Shown here one piece after another: positions 46,047-58,237 of a DNA stretch of 64,000 bases. Both the position numbers and the translations under genes were made by a program. Numbering within the stretch: the stretch's first letter is position 1; each line of letters opens with the position of its first letter. A model generated the notes under the pieces. It had not been told where the DNA came from, did not search any database, and saw only the letters and a program-made list of their open reading frames with translations. Origin of the DNA: Musa acuminata AAA Group (lineage: Eukaryota; Streptophyta; Magnoliopsida; Zingiberales; Musaceae); NCBI RefSeq assembly GCF_036884655.1, contig NC_088345.1:33977501-34041500 (forward strand), in the 5' to 3' direction.

Positions 46047-48345
46047 TGTTAGGATCAAGAGCACTAAGAGGGGGGGGGGGGGTGAATTAGTGCAGCGGAA
46101 ATCTTATAATAATTTAAAAACCAAAAGCTGCGTTCGTTCAAAAACTATTATGATGCAAAAGCAAATTCTCAGTTTGTATCTAAGTGCAGTTTGCGTCTAA
46201 GTGCAGATTGCGTTTAAGCGCAGTTTTGCGTCTAAGCGCAGTTTTGCGTCTAAGCACAGTTTTGCGTCTAAACTCAGATTTACGTCTAAATGCAGATTTA
46301 CGTCTAAACGCAGATTTACGTCTAAACGCAGTTTTACGTCTAAACGCAGTTTTACGTCTAAACGCAGATTTACGTCTAAACGCAGTTTTACGTCTAAACG
46401 CAGATTTACGTCTAAACGCAGTTTTACGTCTAGATGCAGATTTACGTCTAAACTTTGAAACTGGTTTGTATACTCGCAGAAGGCAGTATGCAGTTAAAAT
46501 CAAGACGTAAACGTGAACTGAAATCTGATGATTGAGCGAGGAAAGCCGATTTACGTCTGAATGCAGTTTTACGTCTAAATGTTGAAACTCGTTCGTAAAA
46601 TCGTAGAGGACAGATTGCAGTTATTAATAGGATTAAAATGTAAGCGTAAACTGCAAGGAAGCTCGTTCGTAAAAGTGCGGAAAACAGTTCTGCAGAATCA
46701 AACGTAAACGTAAACTGTAATGTATGAAAATACGAAGTTACGTCTGAATGCAGATTTGGAAGAACAGCTCTTAGAACTTGTTCGTGAAAGCGCAGAGAGC
46801 AGTAGTGATGAGGGAGGTTTGCAGTAATGATAAAGTGCTCGAAATTAAATGCAAACCAGAGATTTAGAGTGGTTCGGTCAGCCTTGACCTACTCCACTTT
46901 TGGCTTCCTCCACCGATGAGGTTGCCGACGTCAACTAGGTGCCTTCCTTCAATGGGCGAAGGCCAAACTTCCCTCTTACAGTTTCTCTCCTTTTGGCAGG
47001 CTTAGGAGACAACCTTTACAGACCTTTCTCTCCTCACTTTACAATCAAAAACTTGAAGAACAGAAGGAGGAGACTTAAAGGCTTTACAACACTTTTGAGC
47101 TCTTTAGAATCACAGAAAAGATCACAATTTCGGTATTAGTCTGTGTCTTTTCAGTGCTGAATGGGTGGGGTATTTATAGGCCCCAACCCAATTCAAAATT
47201 CGAGCTCAAAACGATCAAATCGATCAAATCCCAGAATTTCTGGGATCAGGCGGTTGCACCTCTCGACTGGAGAGGTGGCACCGCCTGGCAGAGCTCGAAT
47301 ACTGAGCTCTGCCGATTGCTTCTCTCTGCCAGAGCTCGAAGACTGAGCTCGATGGTTGCATCACCTGGCAGAGCTCGAAGACTGAGCTTGGTGATTGCAT
47401 CACCTGGCAGAGCTCGAAACAGAGCTCGGTGGTTGCATCACCTGGCAGAGCTCCAAGCTGAGCTCAGGCTGATCCACCTCTCTGCCAGAGCTCGAAGACT
47501 GAGCTTGGTGAATGCATCACCTGGCAGAGCTCGAGACTGATCTCAGGCTGATGCACCTCTCTGCCAAAGCTCGAAGACTGAGCTTGGTGGTTGCATCGCC
47601 TGGCAGAGCTCGGAACTTGAGCTCTGGCGGTGCAACCTCTTGGCTGGGGCGGTTGCACCTCCCAGCCGTGCAGCCCTGGCGGTTGCACCTCCTGGTTGGG
47701 GCGGTTGCACCTCCCAGCCCCACAGCCCAGGCGGTTGCACCTCCTGGCTGGGGCGGTTGCACCTCTCAACCCCACAGCCCAGGCGGTTGCACCTCCTGGC
47801 TGGGGCGGTTGCACCTCCTGGTGCAATCAGGGTCCGAATGGTTCACTCCATTCGACCCACTTTGAATCTTTTCAGGGGCCCAATTGCCCCAAGATTAAGC
47901 TAATGGGATCACCTCCCATTTTCATGCTTAATCATCGTGCTAACTACGATTATCTCTAAGACAACTTCTACAGCTTGCTCCGATGCGTCAATCGCTTCTT
48001 CCGGCGAGTTTCCGGCCAACTTCCGTCGATCAACCGATAACCCTCGGTGATCCTTCTGCGGACATCCGGCATACTCCTGGACTTTGCGACGATCCACTTG
48101 GCGAGTTCCGACGAGCTTCGCTTGGCAAGCTTCTGGACTTCTCGGATCTGTTCTCTCTGAACCTCCGACGACCGTCCGAACTTCCGTCGAACTCTCGAAC
48201 TCCCAACGTGATCATGATCTTGACTCCGGCGCAACTCCTGCTGCTTGTCTTACTCTCATCGTAGTTAATCCTACACACTTATCTCAACACATAGATTAGA
48301 TAACAAATGACAATTGACTTCATCATCAAAATCCGAGATTCAACA
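46047..48345 (-). repeat. E3 3' LTR (left end)
   Basis: TGTTAGGATC...ATTCAACA on the + strand, i.e. a TGTTGAATC...CCTAACA LTR on minus. Contains the 18-bp array (about 46183-46455), TATA box at 47171-47178 (minus) and the 52-bp minisatellite with about 3.4 units (47627-47822). A G-run lies at about 46070-46082. Confidence 0.95.
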
Positions 48346-49306
48346 ATCTCCCCCTTTTTGATGATGACAATCAATTGATAAAGGAGTTATCCTTAACTCC
48401 CCCTATCTATATGCCATAGTTGAGATAAGTCAACCTTGAATTCAAGACCTAAGAATTCAAGTGACGTATTGATAAGTTAGATCAGTTAAACTTATCAATG
48501 CTCCCATCATGATGCCTATCATGATGTATCTCTTCACGAATTATGTCAAAGCATGACATACATCATCAAGTTTGTATGATAGTGTTTGTAACCATTCATC
48601 ATGTAATCATATAAAGCTACGAAGGACTTTTTACATGATGCTCACATTTGAGATTTTCTAGTAAGTTTGCATTTTCTTCACAATATCAAAACAAGATATG
48701 ATGCAAACTATAGTACATGTTCACATATCTCTTGGTGATGCAAGGATGGCATAACATTGTTTATGGCATCACTCAAGTATTTGCAACTATGACATAGATA
48801 TGATTATATTTGAGATTGTCTAGCAAGTTTGCATTTTCTATAGAATATCAAATCAAGATATGATGCAAACTATAGCACATGTTCACATATCTCTTGGTGA
48901 TGCAAGGATGGCATAACATTGTTTATAGCATCACTCAAGTATTTGCAACTATGACATAGATATGATTATGGCAGTTCAGCTATGACATAGTGTCTATCAA
49001 TTCATATGTTTATCAATTCATATGTTTCTCCCCCTTTGTCATCAACAAAAAGCATGATAGCATTATCAAGCATATAAAGAAAGTCATGACACATATATCT
49101 CTTTATTGTTTTTGCTTGACGGAGGAAAGTCATTTTCCAAGGAGTTTTCATAAGAGTGTACGGGAACATCCCAGTCTTAGCATACAACCCGAAAAATGAA
49201 CTTCTTACATGTATTTGGTTAAAAATATTTGTAACATAATTTTCAACATGTTATTTGATCAAGCGTCGTCAAGGCATGTAATAGTAATAACATTCGAAAA
49301 ATAAAT
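48346..49306 (-). other. E3 post-pol region with polypurine tract and a 162-bp tandem duplication
   Basis: Terminal polypurine tract (minus strand) at about 48346-48360. No coding frame. A 162-bp segment is tandemly repeated at 48646-48807 and 48808-48969 with several substitutions between copies; E2 has only one copy. An inner polypurine-like motif lies at about 49028-49038. Confidence 0.8.
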
Positions 49307-52300
49307 TTAAGTATTCGGACACATCAACATTCCTAATTCTCTTTTTATGTAATCAAATTGTTCTTCACATAGGGGTTTTGTGAAGATATCAGCTAGTTGA
49401 TGTTTGGTATCAATAAACTCTATGGTTACATCATGATTAGTGACATGGTCTCGTATAAAGTGATGTCTAATATCAATGTGTTTTGTTCTTGAGTGTTGTA
49501 TAGGATTTTTAGTTAAGCATATTGCACTCGTGTTATCACATTTAATGGGAATATCTTTAAGATTCACTTTGTAATCTTCTAAAGTGTTTTTCATCCATAC
49601 AACTTGTGCACAGCATGCACTTGCTGCAATGTATTCAGCTTCGGTTGTTGATAGGGCAACCGAGTTTTGTTTCTTAGATGACCAGGATACAAGGGCATGT
49701 CCTAAAAATTGACATGATCCTGATGTGCTTTTTCTGTCTAGTTTACAGCCAGCGAAGTCCGCATCAGCATAGGCTGTTAATTCAAAATTTTCTGATTTTG
49801 GGTACCATAATCCTAGATTGGTAGTTCCATTAAGATATCTGAGTATTCTTTTGACTGCTTTAAGATGGGATATCTTAGGGTCTGATTGAAATCTAGCACA
49901 AAGTCCTACACTGAACATGATGTCTGGTCTGGTGGCAGTGAGGTAAAGTAAACTTCCTATCATACCCCTATAGGTTTTTTGATCGAAGCTTTCTCCATTC
50001 TCATCAATTTCTAACTTAGTGGAGGTGCTCATAGGGGTGTCAATGGCTTTTGAGTTATTCATTTTGAACTTCTTTAGCAAACTCACAGCATATTTGGTTT
50101 GACTAATAAAGATGCCATTGCTTAGTTGTTTGATTTGTAGGCCTAAGAAGAATGTTAACTCTCCCATTAGACTCATTTTGAATTCATGACTCATAGTTTT
50201 CGCAAAGGATTTACAAAGAGATTCATTTGTAGAACCAAAGATAATGTCATCAACATAAATCTGAACAATGAGAAAATCATTTTCAAAATTCTTGATAAAC
50301 AATGTAGTATCAACCTTGCCTTTTATGAAATTATTTTCAATAAGAAAAGAGCTAAGTCTCTCATACCAAGCCCTTGGGGCTTGTTTTAAACCATAGAGAG
50401 CTTTAGTTAATCTAAACACATGATTAGGGTAGCCATTATTTTCAAATCCAGGAGGTTGTTCAACATAAACTTCTTCGGAAATGAAACCATTTAGAAAAGC
50501 GCTTTTAACATCCATTTGAAATAACTTAAAATTATTGCAGCTAGCGTAGGCAAGGAGCATCCTTATGGCTTCCAATCGAGCCACAGGTGCGAAGGTTTCT
50601 TCGTAATCGATACCTTCTTCTTGGTTGAAACCTTTGGCCACTAATCTAGCCTTGTTTCTAACCACGATACCATTTTCATCTTGCTTGTTTCTAAAGACCC
50701 ATTTAGTACCAATTACTAAATGGTCATTTGGCCTAGGAACAAGCGTCCACACCTCATTTCTCTCAAATTGATTTAATTCATCTTGCATTGCGATAATCCA
50801 TGAATCATCTTTCATGGCTTCATCAACACATTTGGGTTCAATTTGGGAGAGAAAAGCGGCGTTGGCACAAAAGTTTTTAAAAGAAGATCGTGTTTGAACC
50901 CCCTTTGATGTGTCTCCTAGGATTAGCTCCTTAGGATGAGCATCTATATACTTCCAATCCTTGGGTAAGGATGTTTTGGAAGTGGATGCAACCAAGTTGC
51001 TAGTTGGAGACGGGGTTTCGTTTAAATTCAAGGATTCAAAATTAATATCATCATCAAGATCATTTTTCTTAATTTCTGAAATCTCATTGAAAACAACATG
51101 GATGGATTCTTCAATAATTAAGGTTCTTTTATTGAAGATGCGAAAAGCTTTAGAAACCGAAGAATAACCAAGAAAGATTCCTTCATCAGATTTAGCATCG
51201 AATTTTCCTAAGTTATCCTTTTCATTCAAGATAAAACACTTACACCCAAAGACTTTAAAATATGAGACATTGGGTTTTTTGTTATTCCATAACTCATAAG
51301 GAGTTTTGGTGAGTAAGGGTCTTACTAGGACTCTATTTAAAATATAACATGCAGTGTTTACAGCTTCGGCCCAAAAATATTTGGGTAGGCTATGTTCATT
51401 CAACATGGTTCTTGCCATTTCTTGCAAATTTCGATTTTTTCTTTCTACTACCCCATTTTGTTGAGGATTTCTTGGAGTAGAGAAGTTATGGTTGTATCCG
51501 TTGAGTTCACAGAATTCTTGGAAGTCATGGTTTTGAAATTCTCCACCGTGATCACTTCTAATTGACGAAATCATGGATTCCTTCTCATTTTGAACAAGTT
51601 TACAAAACTTGGTAAAATGTCTAAAGCATTCATTTTTTTGTTTTAAGAAGTAGGTCCATGTATATCTGCTGTAGTCATCAATAATGACAAAGGCGTATTT
51701 GCTACCTCCTAGACTCGATGTAGAGATCGGTCCGAACAAGTCCATATGGATTAATTGTAAGGGCCTAGAGGTGCTTATTTGATTCTTAGCTTTGAAGCTA
51801 CCCCTTATTTGCTTACCTAATTGGCAAGCATCACATACATTATCTTTGATGAACTTGATATGAGGAATTCCTCTTACAAGTTCTCTAGATGATACTTGAT
51901 TGATTAGTTTCATGCTAGCATGACCTAATCTTCTATGCCATAGCCAAGCATCCTCATTCATAACGGCAAAGCACATTTCATCACATAAGTCATTGATGTC
52001 AATAGTGTATACGTTGTTTTGTTTTACTGCAATCATAGATATATTTTTGTGTGGTTTTTCAATGATGCAGGCATTAGATTCAAATCTTATAATATATCCT
52101 TTATCACATAATTGACTAATGCTCAAGAGGTTATGTTTTAAACCATCAACGAGTAAAACATCTTCAATAGAGAGGTTGGATTTGTTACCTATGGTTCCTT
52201 TGCCAATGATTTTACCCTTGTTGTTGTCTCCGAAGGTGACATATCCTTCGTCTATGCTAGAGAGCTTAGAGAATTGAGATGGATCTCCGGTCATATGCCT

Positions 52301-52357
52301 TGAGCATCCACTATCAAGGTACCATTTCTTGCTCCTAGCTTGCGATTGTTTAGTTTT
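49307..52357 (-). CDS. pol: E3 Pol (protease, integrase, RT, RNase H), intact
   Basis: Open from the codon after the gag UAG (52360-52358) to the stop at 49307; the longest uninterrupted frame in the window (995 codons from its first ATG at 52294, 1016 from the UAG). Protease [10 protein letters not shown], integrase HHCC and D-D-E, RT with YVDDIIFGS, and RNase H with AYADADFAG and [11 protein letters not shown] are all present; VE-Q-PPGFE keeps Gln where E2 has a stop. The product would cleave the polyprotein, copy element RNA and integrate the cDNA. Translation would need readthrough of the UAG, and the upstream gag has its own nonsense codon, so the element is probably not autonomous. Confidence 0.95.
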   Translation of the reverse strand, partial: KTKQSQARSKKWYLDSGCSRHMTGDPSQFSKLSSIDEGYVTFGDNNKGKIIGKGTIGNKSNLSIEDVLLVDGLKHNLLSISQLCDKGYIIRFESNACIIEKPHKNISMIAVKQNNVYTIDINDLCDEMCFAVMNEDAWLWHRRLGHASMKLINQVSSRELVRGIPHIKFIKDNVCDACQLGKQIRGSFKAKNQISTSRPLQLIHMDLFGPISTSSLGGSKYAFVIIDDYSRYTWTYFLKQKNECFRHFTKFCKLVQNEKESMISSIRSDHGGEFQNHDFQEFCELNGYNHNFSTPRNPQQNGVVERKNRNLQEMARTMLNEHSLPKYFWAEAVNTACYILNRVLVRPLLTKTPYELWNNKKPNVSYFKVFGCKCFILNEKDNLGKFDAKSDEGIFLGYSSVSKAFRIFNKRTLIIEESIHVVFNEISEIKKNDLDDDINFESLNLNETPSPTSNLVASTSKTSLPKDWKYIDAHPKELILGDTSKGVQTRSSFKNFCANAAFLSQIEPKCVDEAMKDDSWIIAMQDELNQFERNEVWTLVPRPNDHLVIGTKWVFRNKQDENGIVVRNKARLVAKGFNQEEGIDYEETFAPVARLEAIRMLLAYASCNNFKLFQMDVKSAFLNGFISEEVYVEQPPGFENNGYPNHVFRLTKALYGLKQAPRAWYERLSSFLIENNFIKGKVDTTLFIKNFENDFLIVQIYVDDIIFGSTNESLCKSFAKTMSHEFKMSLMGELTFFLGLQIKQLSNGIFISQTKYAVSLLKKFKMNNSKAIDTPMSTSTKLEIDENGESFDQKTYRGMIGSLLYLTATRPDIMFSVGLCARFQSDPKISHLKAVKRILRYLNGTTNLGLWYPKSENFELTAYADADFAGCKLDRKSTSGSCQFLGHALVSWSSKKQNSVALSTTEAEYIAASACCAQVVWMKNTLEDYKVNLKDIPIKCDNTSAICLTKNPIQHSRTKHIDIRHHFIRDHVTNHDVTIEFIDTKHQLADIFTKPLCEEQFDYIKRELGMLMCPNT

Positions 52358-53941
52358 CTACAAGAAAGGATGACGTTTAGGTACCCATTTGCTTTTGGGT
52401 GCCTCATAAATAGATCTACATTTTCTATCATGTTGCATAGAGTTTATCATGGTTCCTTTAGGAACCCAAATCAATTTGTTTGGACTTATTTTCTTGAATG
52501 GACAACAATGTGTCTTGTGTCCAGATTTGCAACAAAAGTTGCACTTGGTTTGGTTTTGAACATGTAAGATGGGGCCTTTTACAAAGGTAGTTGGATTTCG
52601 GTGAGGACTCCTCACAAATCCAATCCCACTTCTTTTGGGAGCATGACCCTTGTTTGTAAGGATCATGTTTAATGACTTGCTACCAACCTCGAATTTCTTC
52701 AAGGTGTCCTTAAGCAGCAAGTTTTCTTTTTGTATAGTTTCTAAATCATGACATTTGATACATGAGTTTAAACTATCATGATGTTCGACTTTTAACTTAT
52801 CAAACTCACAAGTAAGATTATCATGTACTCTTTTTAGCAACTTGTATTTTCTATTTATAACTTTGCATTCATCAAATAAATCATGGAAGGCATTTAATAA
52901 TTCATCGAAAGATAAATCAGCATCTAATAAATTCGTTACCTCCTCTTCGATGGCCATAAAGGCGTAATGAGCAACTTGCTCGGTGTTGGATTCTTCTTCC
53001 TCGGATGCGCTCGAATCATCCCATGTTGCTTGGAGCGCCTTCTTCTTTGTTGTTCTTTTCTTGACTTGGGGACAATCACTTTTGTAGTGTCCCGGCTTTT
53101 TACACTCGTAGCAGATTACTTGGTCCTTCTTTGATTCAAGTTTATTTTTCACATCGTTTTTAAACTTGTTTCTTTTGAAGAATTTTTTAAACTTTCTTGT
53201 CAAAAGTGCCAAGTCATCGTCACAATCCTCATCACTTGAGTTTTCTCTCAAGTGGCATTCAGAAGTTTTAAGTGCCATATCCTTCCTGTTCTTTGGAAGG
53301 ATGTCTTCTTGCTCTTCATGAGCTTTGCAGGTCATTTCGTAGGTCATTAATGACCCGATTAGTTCTTCAAGAGGGAAATTTTACAGATCTTTTGCCTCTT
53401 GAATGGCGGTGACTTTAGGATCCCAACTCTTAGGAAGGGATCTTAGTATCTTATTAACAAGCTCAAAATCCGAAAAGCTCTTTCCGAGTCCTTTTAGACC
53501 GTTGACGACATCCGTGAAACGGGTAAACATGTCGCCAATGGTTTCACTCGGTTTCATTCGGAAAAGTTCAAAAGAATGCAGCAACAGATTGATTTTTGAC
53601 TCTTTCACTCTACTTGTGCCCTCGTGGGTCACTTCAAGTGTGTGCCAAATATCAAAAGCAGTTTCGCAAGTTGAAACACGATTAAACTCGTTTTTATCAA
53701 GAGCGCAAAATAAGGCATTCATAGCCTTTGCATTAAGAGCGAAAGCCTTCTTCTCCAAATCGTTCCAATCGATCATTGGAAGAGAAGATTTTGAAAATCC
53801 ATTTTCAACAAGGTTCCACAGTTCTAAATCCATAGAAATAAGGAAGATCCTCATTCGGGTCTTCCAGTAAGTGTAGTCCGTTCCACTGAACATGGGTGGA
53901 CGTGTAATTGAATGCCCCTCTTGGTTTCCGGCGTATGCCAT
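52358..53941 (-). pseudogene. gag: E3 Gag with one premature stop
   Basis: Same 527-codon frame as the E2 Gag, starting at 53941 (MAYAGNQEGHS). Codon 187 is TAA (53383-53381) where E2 has CGA, in AKDL-R-NFPLEE. The frame then continues open through both zinc knuckles (CYECKKPGHYKSDC; CNFCCKSGHKTHCC) to the UAG at 52360-52358. The truncated product would lack the end of the capsid and both knuckles. Both changed bases lie in one CpG (C to T, and G to A), as methylation-driven deamination on both strands would give. Confidence 0.95.
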
Positions 53942-53977
53942 CTCTCTTGGGTTTTAATCCTTTAGAGAGTTAACCTC

Positions 53978-53989
53978 GCTCTGATACCA
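53978..53989 (-). other. Primer-binding site, E3
   Basis: Reverse complement TGGTATCAGAGC, two bases from the LTR boundary at 53992. Confidence 0.95.
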
Positions 53990-53991
53990 AT

Positions 53992-56201
53992 TGTTAGGAT
54001 CAAGAGCACTAAGAGGGGGGGGGGTGAATTAGTGCAGCGGAAATCTTATAATAATTTAAAAACCAAAAGCTGCGTTCGTTCAAAAACTATTATGATGCAA
54101 AAGCAAATTCTCAGTTTGTATCTAAGTGCAGTTTGCGTCTAAGTGCAGATTACGTTTAAGCGCAGTTTTGCGTCTAAGCGCAGTTTTGCGTCTAAGCGCA
54201 GTTTTGCGTCTAAACTCAGATTTACGTCTAAATGCAGATTTACGTCTAAACGCAGATTTACGTCTAAACGCAGTTTTACGTCTAAACGCAGTTTTACGTC
54301 TAAACGCAGATTTACGTCTAAACGCAGTTTTACGTCCAAACGCAGTTTTACGTCTAAACGCAGATTTACGTCTAAACGCAGTTTTACGTCTAGATGCAGA
54401 TTTACGTCTAAACTTTGAAACTGGTTTGTATACTCGCAGAAGGCAGTATGCAGTTGAAATCAAGACGTAAACGTGAACTGAAATCTGATGATTGAGCGAG
54501 GAAAGCCGATTTACGTCTGAATGCAGTTTTACGTCTAAATGTTGAAACTCGTTCGTAAAATCGTAGAGGACAGATTGCAGTTATTAATAGGATTAAAATG
54601 TAAGCGTAAACTGCAAGGAAGCTCGTTCGTAAAAGTGCGGAAAACAGTTCTGCAGAATCAAACGTAAACGTAAACTGTAATGTATGAAAATACGAAGTTA
54701 CGTCTAAATGCAGATTTGGAAGAACAGCTCTTAGAACTTGTTCGTGAAAGCGCAGAGAGCAGTAGTGATGAGGGAGGTTTGCAGTAATGATAAAGTGCTC
54801 GAAATTAAATGCAAACCAGAGATTTAGAGTGGTTCGGTCAGCCTTGACCTACTCCACTTTTGGCTTCCTCCACCGATGAGGTTGCCGACGTCAACTAGGT
54901 GCCTTCCTTCAATGGGCGAAGGCCAAACTTCCCTCTTACAGTTTCTCTCCTTTTGGCAGGCTTAGGAGACAACCTTTACAAACCTTTCTCTCCTCACTTT
55001 ACAATCAAAAACTTGAAGAACAGAAGGAGGAGACTTAAAGGCTTTACAACACTTTTGAGCTCTTTAGAATCACAGAAAAGATCACAATTTCGGTATTAGT
55101 CTGTGTCTTTTTAGTGCTGAATGGGTGGGGTATTTATAGGCCCCAACCCAATTCAAAATTCGAGCTCAAAACGATCAAATCGATCAAATCCCAGAATTTC
55201 TGGGATCAGGCGGTTGCACCTCTCGACTGGAGAGGTGGCACCGCCTGGCAGAGCTCGAAGACTGAGCTCTGCCGATTGCTTCTCTCTGCCAGAGCTCGAA
55301 GACTGAGCTCGATGGTTGCATCACCTGGCAGAGCTCGAAGACTGAGCTTGGTGATTGCATCACCTGGCAGAGCTCGAAACAGAGCTCGGTGGTTGCATCA
55401 CCTGGCAGAGCTCCAAGCTGAGCTCAGGCTGATCCACCTCTCTGCCAGAGCTCGAAGACTGAGCTTGGTGAATGCATCACCTGGCAGAGCTCGAGACTGA
55501 TCTCAGGCTGATGCACCTCTCTACCAAAGCTCGAAGACTGAGCTTGGTGGTTGCATCGCCTGGCAGAGCTCGGAACTTGAGCTCTGGCGGTGCAACCTCT
55601 TGGCTGGGGCGGTTGCACCTCCCAGCCATGCAGCCCTGGCGGTTGCACCTCCTGGCTGGGGCGGTTGCACCTCCTGGTGCAATCAGGGTCCGAATGGTTC
55701 ACTCCATTCGACCCACTTTGAATCTTTTCAGGGGCCCAATTGCCCCAAGATTAAGCTAATGGGATCACCTCCCATTTTCATGCTTAATCATCGTGCTAAC
55801 TACGATTATCTCTAAGACAACTTCTGCAGCTTGCTCCGATGCGTCAATCGCTTCTTCCGGCGAGTTTCCGGCCAACTTCCGTCGATCAACCGATAACCCT
55901 CGGTGATCCTTCTGCGGACATCCGGCATACTCCTGGACTTTGCGACGATCCACTTGGCGAGTTCCGACGAGCTTCGCTTGGCAAGCTTCTGGACTTCTCG
56001 GATCTGTTCTCTCTGAACCTCCGACGACCGTCCGAACTTCCGTCGAACTCTCGAACTCCCAACGTGATCATGATCTTGACTCCGGCGCAACTCCTGCTGC
56101 TTGTCTTACTCTCATCGTAGTTAATCCTGCACACTTATCTCAACACATAGATTAGATAACAAATGACAATTGACTTCATCATCAAAATCCGAGATTCAAC
56201 A
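53992..56201 (-). repeat. E3 5' LTR (right end)
   Basis: 2210 bp. Same layout as the left LTR, but the 52-bp minisatellite has only about 1.4 units (55587-55678) and the 18-bp array one unit more (about 54125-54415). TATA box at 55131-55138 (minus). Confidence 0.95.
55131..55138 (-). promoter_or_regulatory. TATA box, E3 5' LTR
   Basis: TATAAATA on the minus strand in GGGGCCTATAAATACCCC; the probable promoter of the E3 genomic RNA. Confidence 0.75.
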
Positions 56202-56206
56202 TTCTC
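56202..56206 (+). repeat. Target-site duplication of E3, right copy (TTCTC)
   Basis: Matches 46042-46046; the E4 LTR continues with CTCC after it. Confidence 0.95.
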
Positions 56207-56600
56207 CTCCTTTTTTCTTGCTGAAAATTTGTAAGAGGTTGAACTGCTTGTAAAAGGTTGTAAGAGAGGTATTTGCCCTTCCATTTCAAGAGATTTGCTA
56301 GTGGAAGGTGGGAGCCTCATCGAAGAGGGGCCTCGCAAGTGGATGTAGGTCATTTGACCAAACCACTCTAAAATCGGCGTGATCTCTGGTTTGCATTTCA
56401 TTATTTCTATTTACATTACTACAAACCTTCTTACATGCTTTATTTCCTTATTACCTTTGCTGCATAACTTTAAAAATACGCTTTCAAGTTAAGCTTTTCA
56501 AGTTTCGTTCTTATCGTACGAAAGATTTATCGAAACCAACGTTTTAATCCGCTACACTAATTCACCCCCCCCCCCTCTTAGTGCCGCTCCGATCCTAACA
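56207..56600 (+). repeat. E4 5' LTR, second part
   Basis: Continues the LTR broken at 46046 and matches about 63035-63432. It ends GATCCTAACA at 56600 and is followed by ATTGGTATCAGAGC. A C-run lies at about 56565-56576. Confidence 0.9.
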
Positions 56601-56602
56601 AT

Positions 56603-56614
56603 TGGTATCAGAGC
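56603..56614 (+). other. Primer-binding site, E4
   Basis: TGGTATCAGAGC; tRNA-iMet type, two bases inside the LTR. Confidence 0.95.
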
Positions 56615-56652
56615 TAGGCTCACTCTCATATTTGGTTTGATACCCAAGAGAG

Positions 56653-58237
56653 ATGGCTTACTTCGGCATATATGAGAGTCATTCTATCACACGTCCACCC
56701 TTGTTTAATTGGTCGGATTATACTTATTGGAAGACTCGTATGAGGATCTTCCTCATTTCCATGGATTTCGAGCTTTGGACTATTGTTGAAAATGGATTTC
56801 AAAAATCTTCTCTTCCGATGAGCGAATGGAATGAATCGGAGAAGAAGGTTTTTGCTTTAAATGCAAAGGCTATGAATGCCTTGTTTTGTGCACTAGACAA
56901 AAATGAATTTAATCGTGTTTCAATTTATGATTCGGCTTTTGATATTTGGAGAACTCTTGAGGTCACTCATGAAGGCACTAGCCGAGTGAAAGAGTCCAAA
57001 ATCAACATCATTGTTCACTCTTACGAACTTTTCCGAATGGAACCAAGTGAGTCCATCGGAGACATGTACACCCGGTTTACGGATGTCATCAATGGACTCA
57101 AAGCTCTTGGTAAAGATTTTACTAACTTTGAACTAGTAACTAAAATCTTAAGATCCCTCCCTAAAAGTTGGGATCCAAAAGTTACGGCCATTCAAGAGGC
57201 CAAAGACCTTAAAACATTCCCTCTTGAAGAACTCATTGGGTCTCTAATGACCTACGAAATGACATGTCAAGCTCATGACGAGCTCGAGAACCCTCTTCCA
57301 AAGAATAGGAAGGATATGACACTCAAATCACAAGAAGACCATTTAAAAGGAACATCAAGTGATGAGGATAGTGACAATGACATTGCACTTTTGACTCAAA
57401 AATTTAAAAAATATTTAAGAAAGAACAAATTTAAAAATAATACAAAAAATAAATTTGAACAAAAGAAGGACCAAGTGATTTCCTATGAATACAAAAAACC
57501 GGGACACTACAAGAACGATTGTCCTCAAGCCAAAAAAGAGAACATCAAAGAAGAAGGCGCTCAAGGCAACGTGGGATGATTCAAGCGCGTCCGAAGAAGA
57601 GGAGTCCAACACCGAGCAAGTTGCTCATTACGCCCTAATGGCCATCGGAGAAGAGGTAACAGATTTAATTAATGCAGATTTACCATATCATGAATTATTA
57701 AATGCTTTCCATGAGTTATTTGATGAATGTAAGACAATTAGTAGAAAATACAAATTGCTAAAAAAGGAGCATGATAGTCTCACTTGTGATATCGATAAAT
57801 TAAAAACTGAATATCATGATAGTTTAGCTCCATGTATAAAATGTCATGATCTAGAATCTCTCCAAAAGGAGAACTTGCTACTTAAGGACACCTTGAAGAA
57901 ATTCGAGGTTGGTAGCGAATCTTTGAACATGATCCTTACAAATAAGGGTCACGTTCCTAAAAGAAGTGGAATCGGATTTGTGAGAAGTCCTCACCAAAAT
58001 CCAACCACCTTCATTAAAGACCCTATCTTACATGTTCAACACCAAAGCAATTGTAACTTTTGTTGCAAATATGGACATAAAACTTATAAATGTCCATTCA
58101 AGAAGATTAGTCCGAATAAACTAATTTGGGTTCCTAAAGGAACCATGATCAATTCTATACAATATGATGAACAAGTTAAATCAGTTTTTAAGGCACCCAA
58201 AAGAAAATGGGTACCAAAAAATAATCCCTTCTTGTAG
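56653..58237 (+). pseudogene. gag: E4 Gag, one frameshift and damaged first knuckle
   Basis: Start ATG at 56653 (MAYFGIYESHSITRPP) after CCCAAGAGAG. Capsid part as in E2 (DYTYWKTRMRIFLISMD, GDMYTRFTDVINGLKAL). In the first knuckle the first two cysteines are replaced (ISYEYKKPGHYKNDC). One extra base at about 57533-57545 shifts the frame; the rest continues in the frame from 57485 (TWDDSSASEEEESNTEQ), through the second knuckle CNFCCKYGHKTYKC, to NPFL and UAG at 58235-58237. The UAG sits where E2 and E3 have it, although E4 is clearly diverged. Confidence 0.9.

Larger units (their letters stand above)
46047..56201 (-). mobile_element. E3: full-length SIRE/Maximus-type retrotransposon, minus strand
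   Basis: 10,155 bp with TTCTC duplications, inserted in the 5' LTR of E4. LTRs of 2299 bp (left) and 2210 bp (right) differ mostly in repeat-unit number. The gag-pol frame has exactly the length of E2 (4635 nt) and near-identical sequence. It is the youngest layer of the right-hand nest. Confidence 0.95.
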
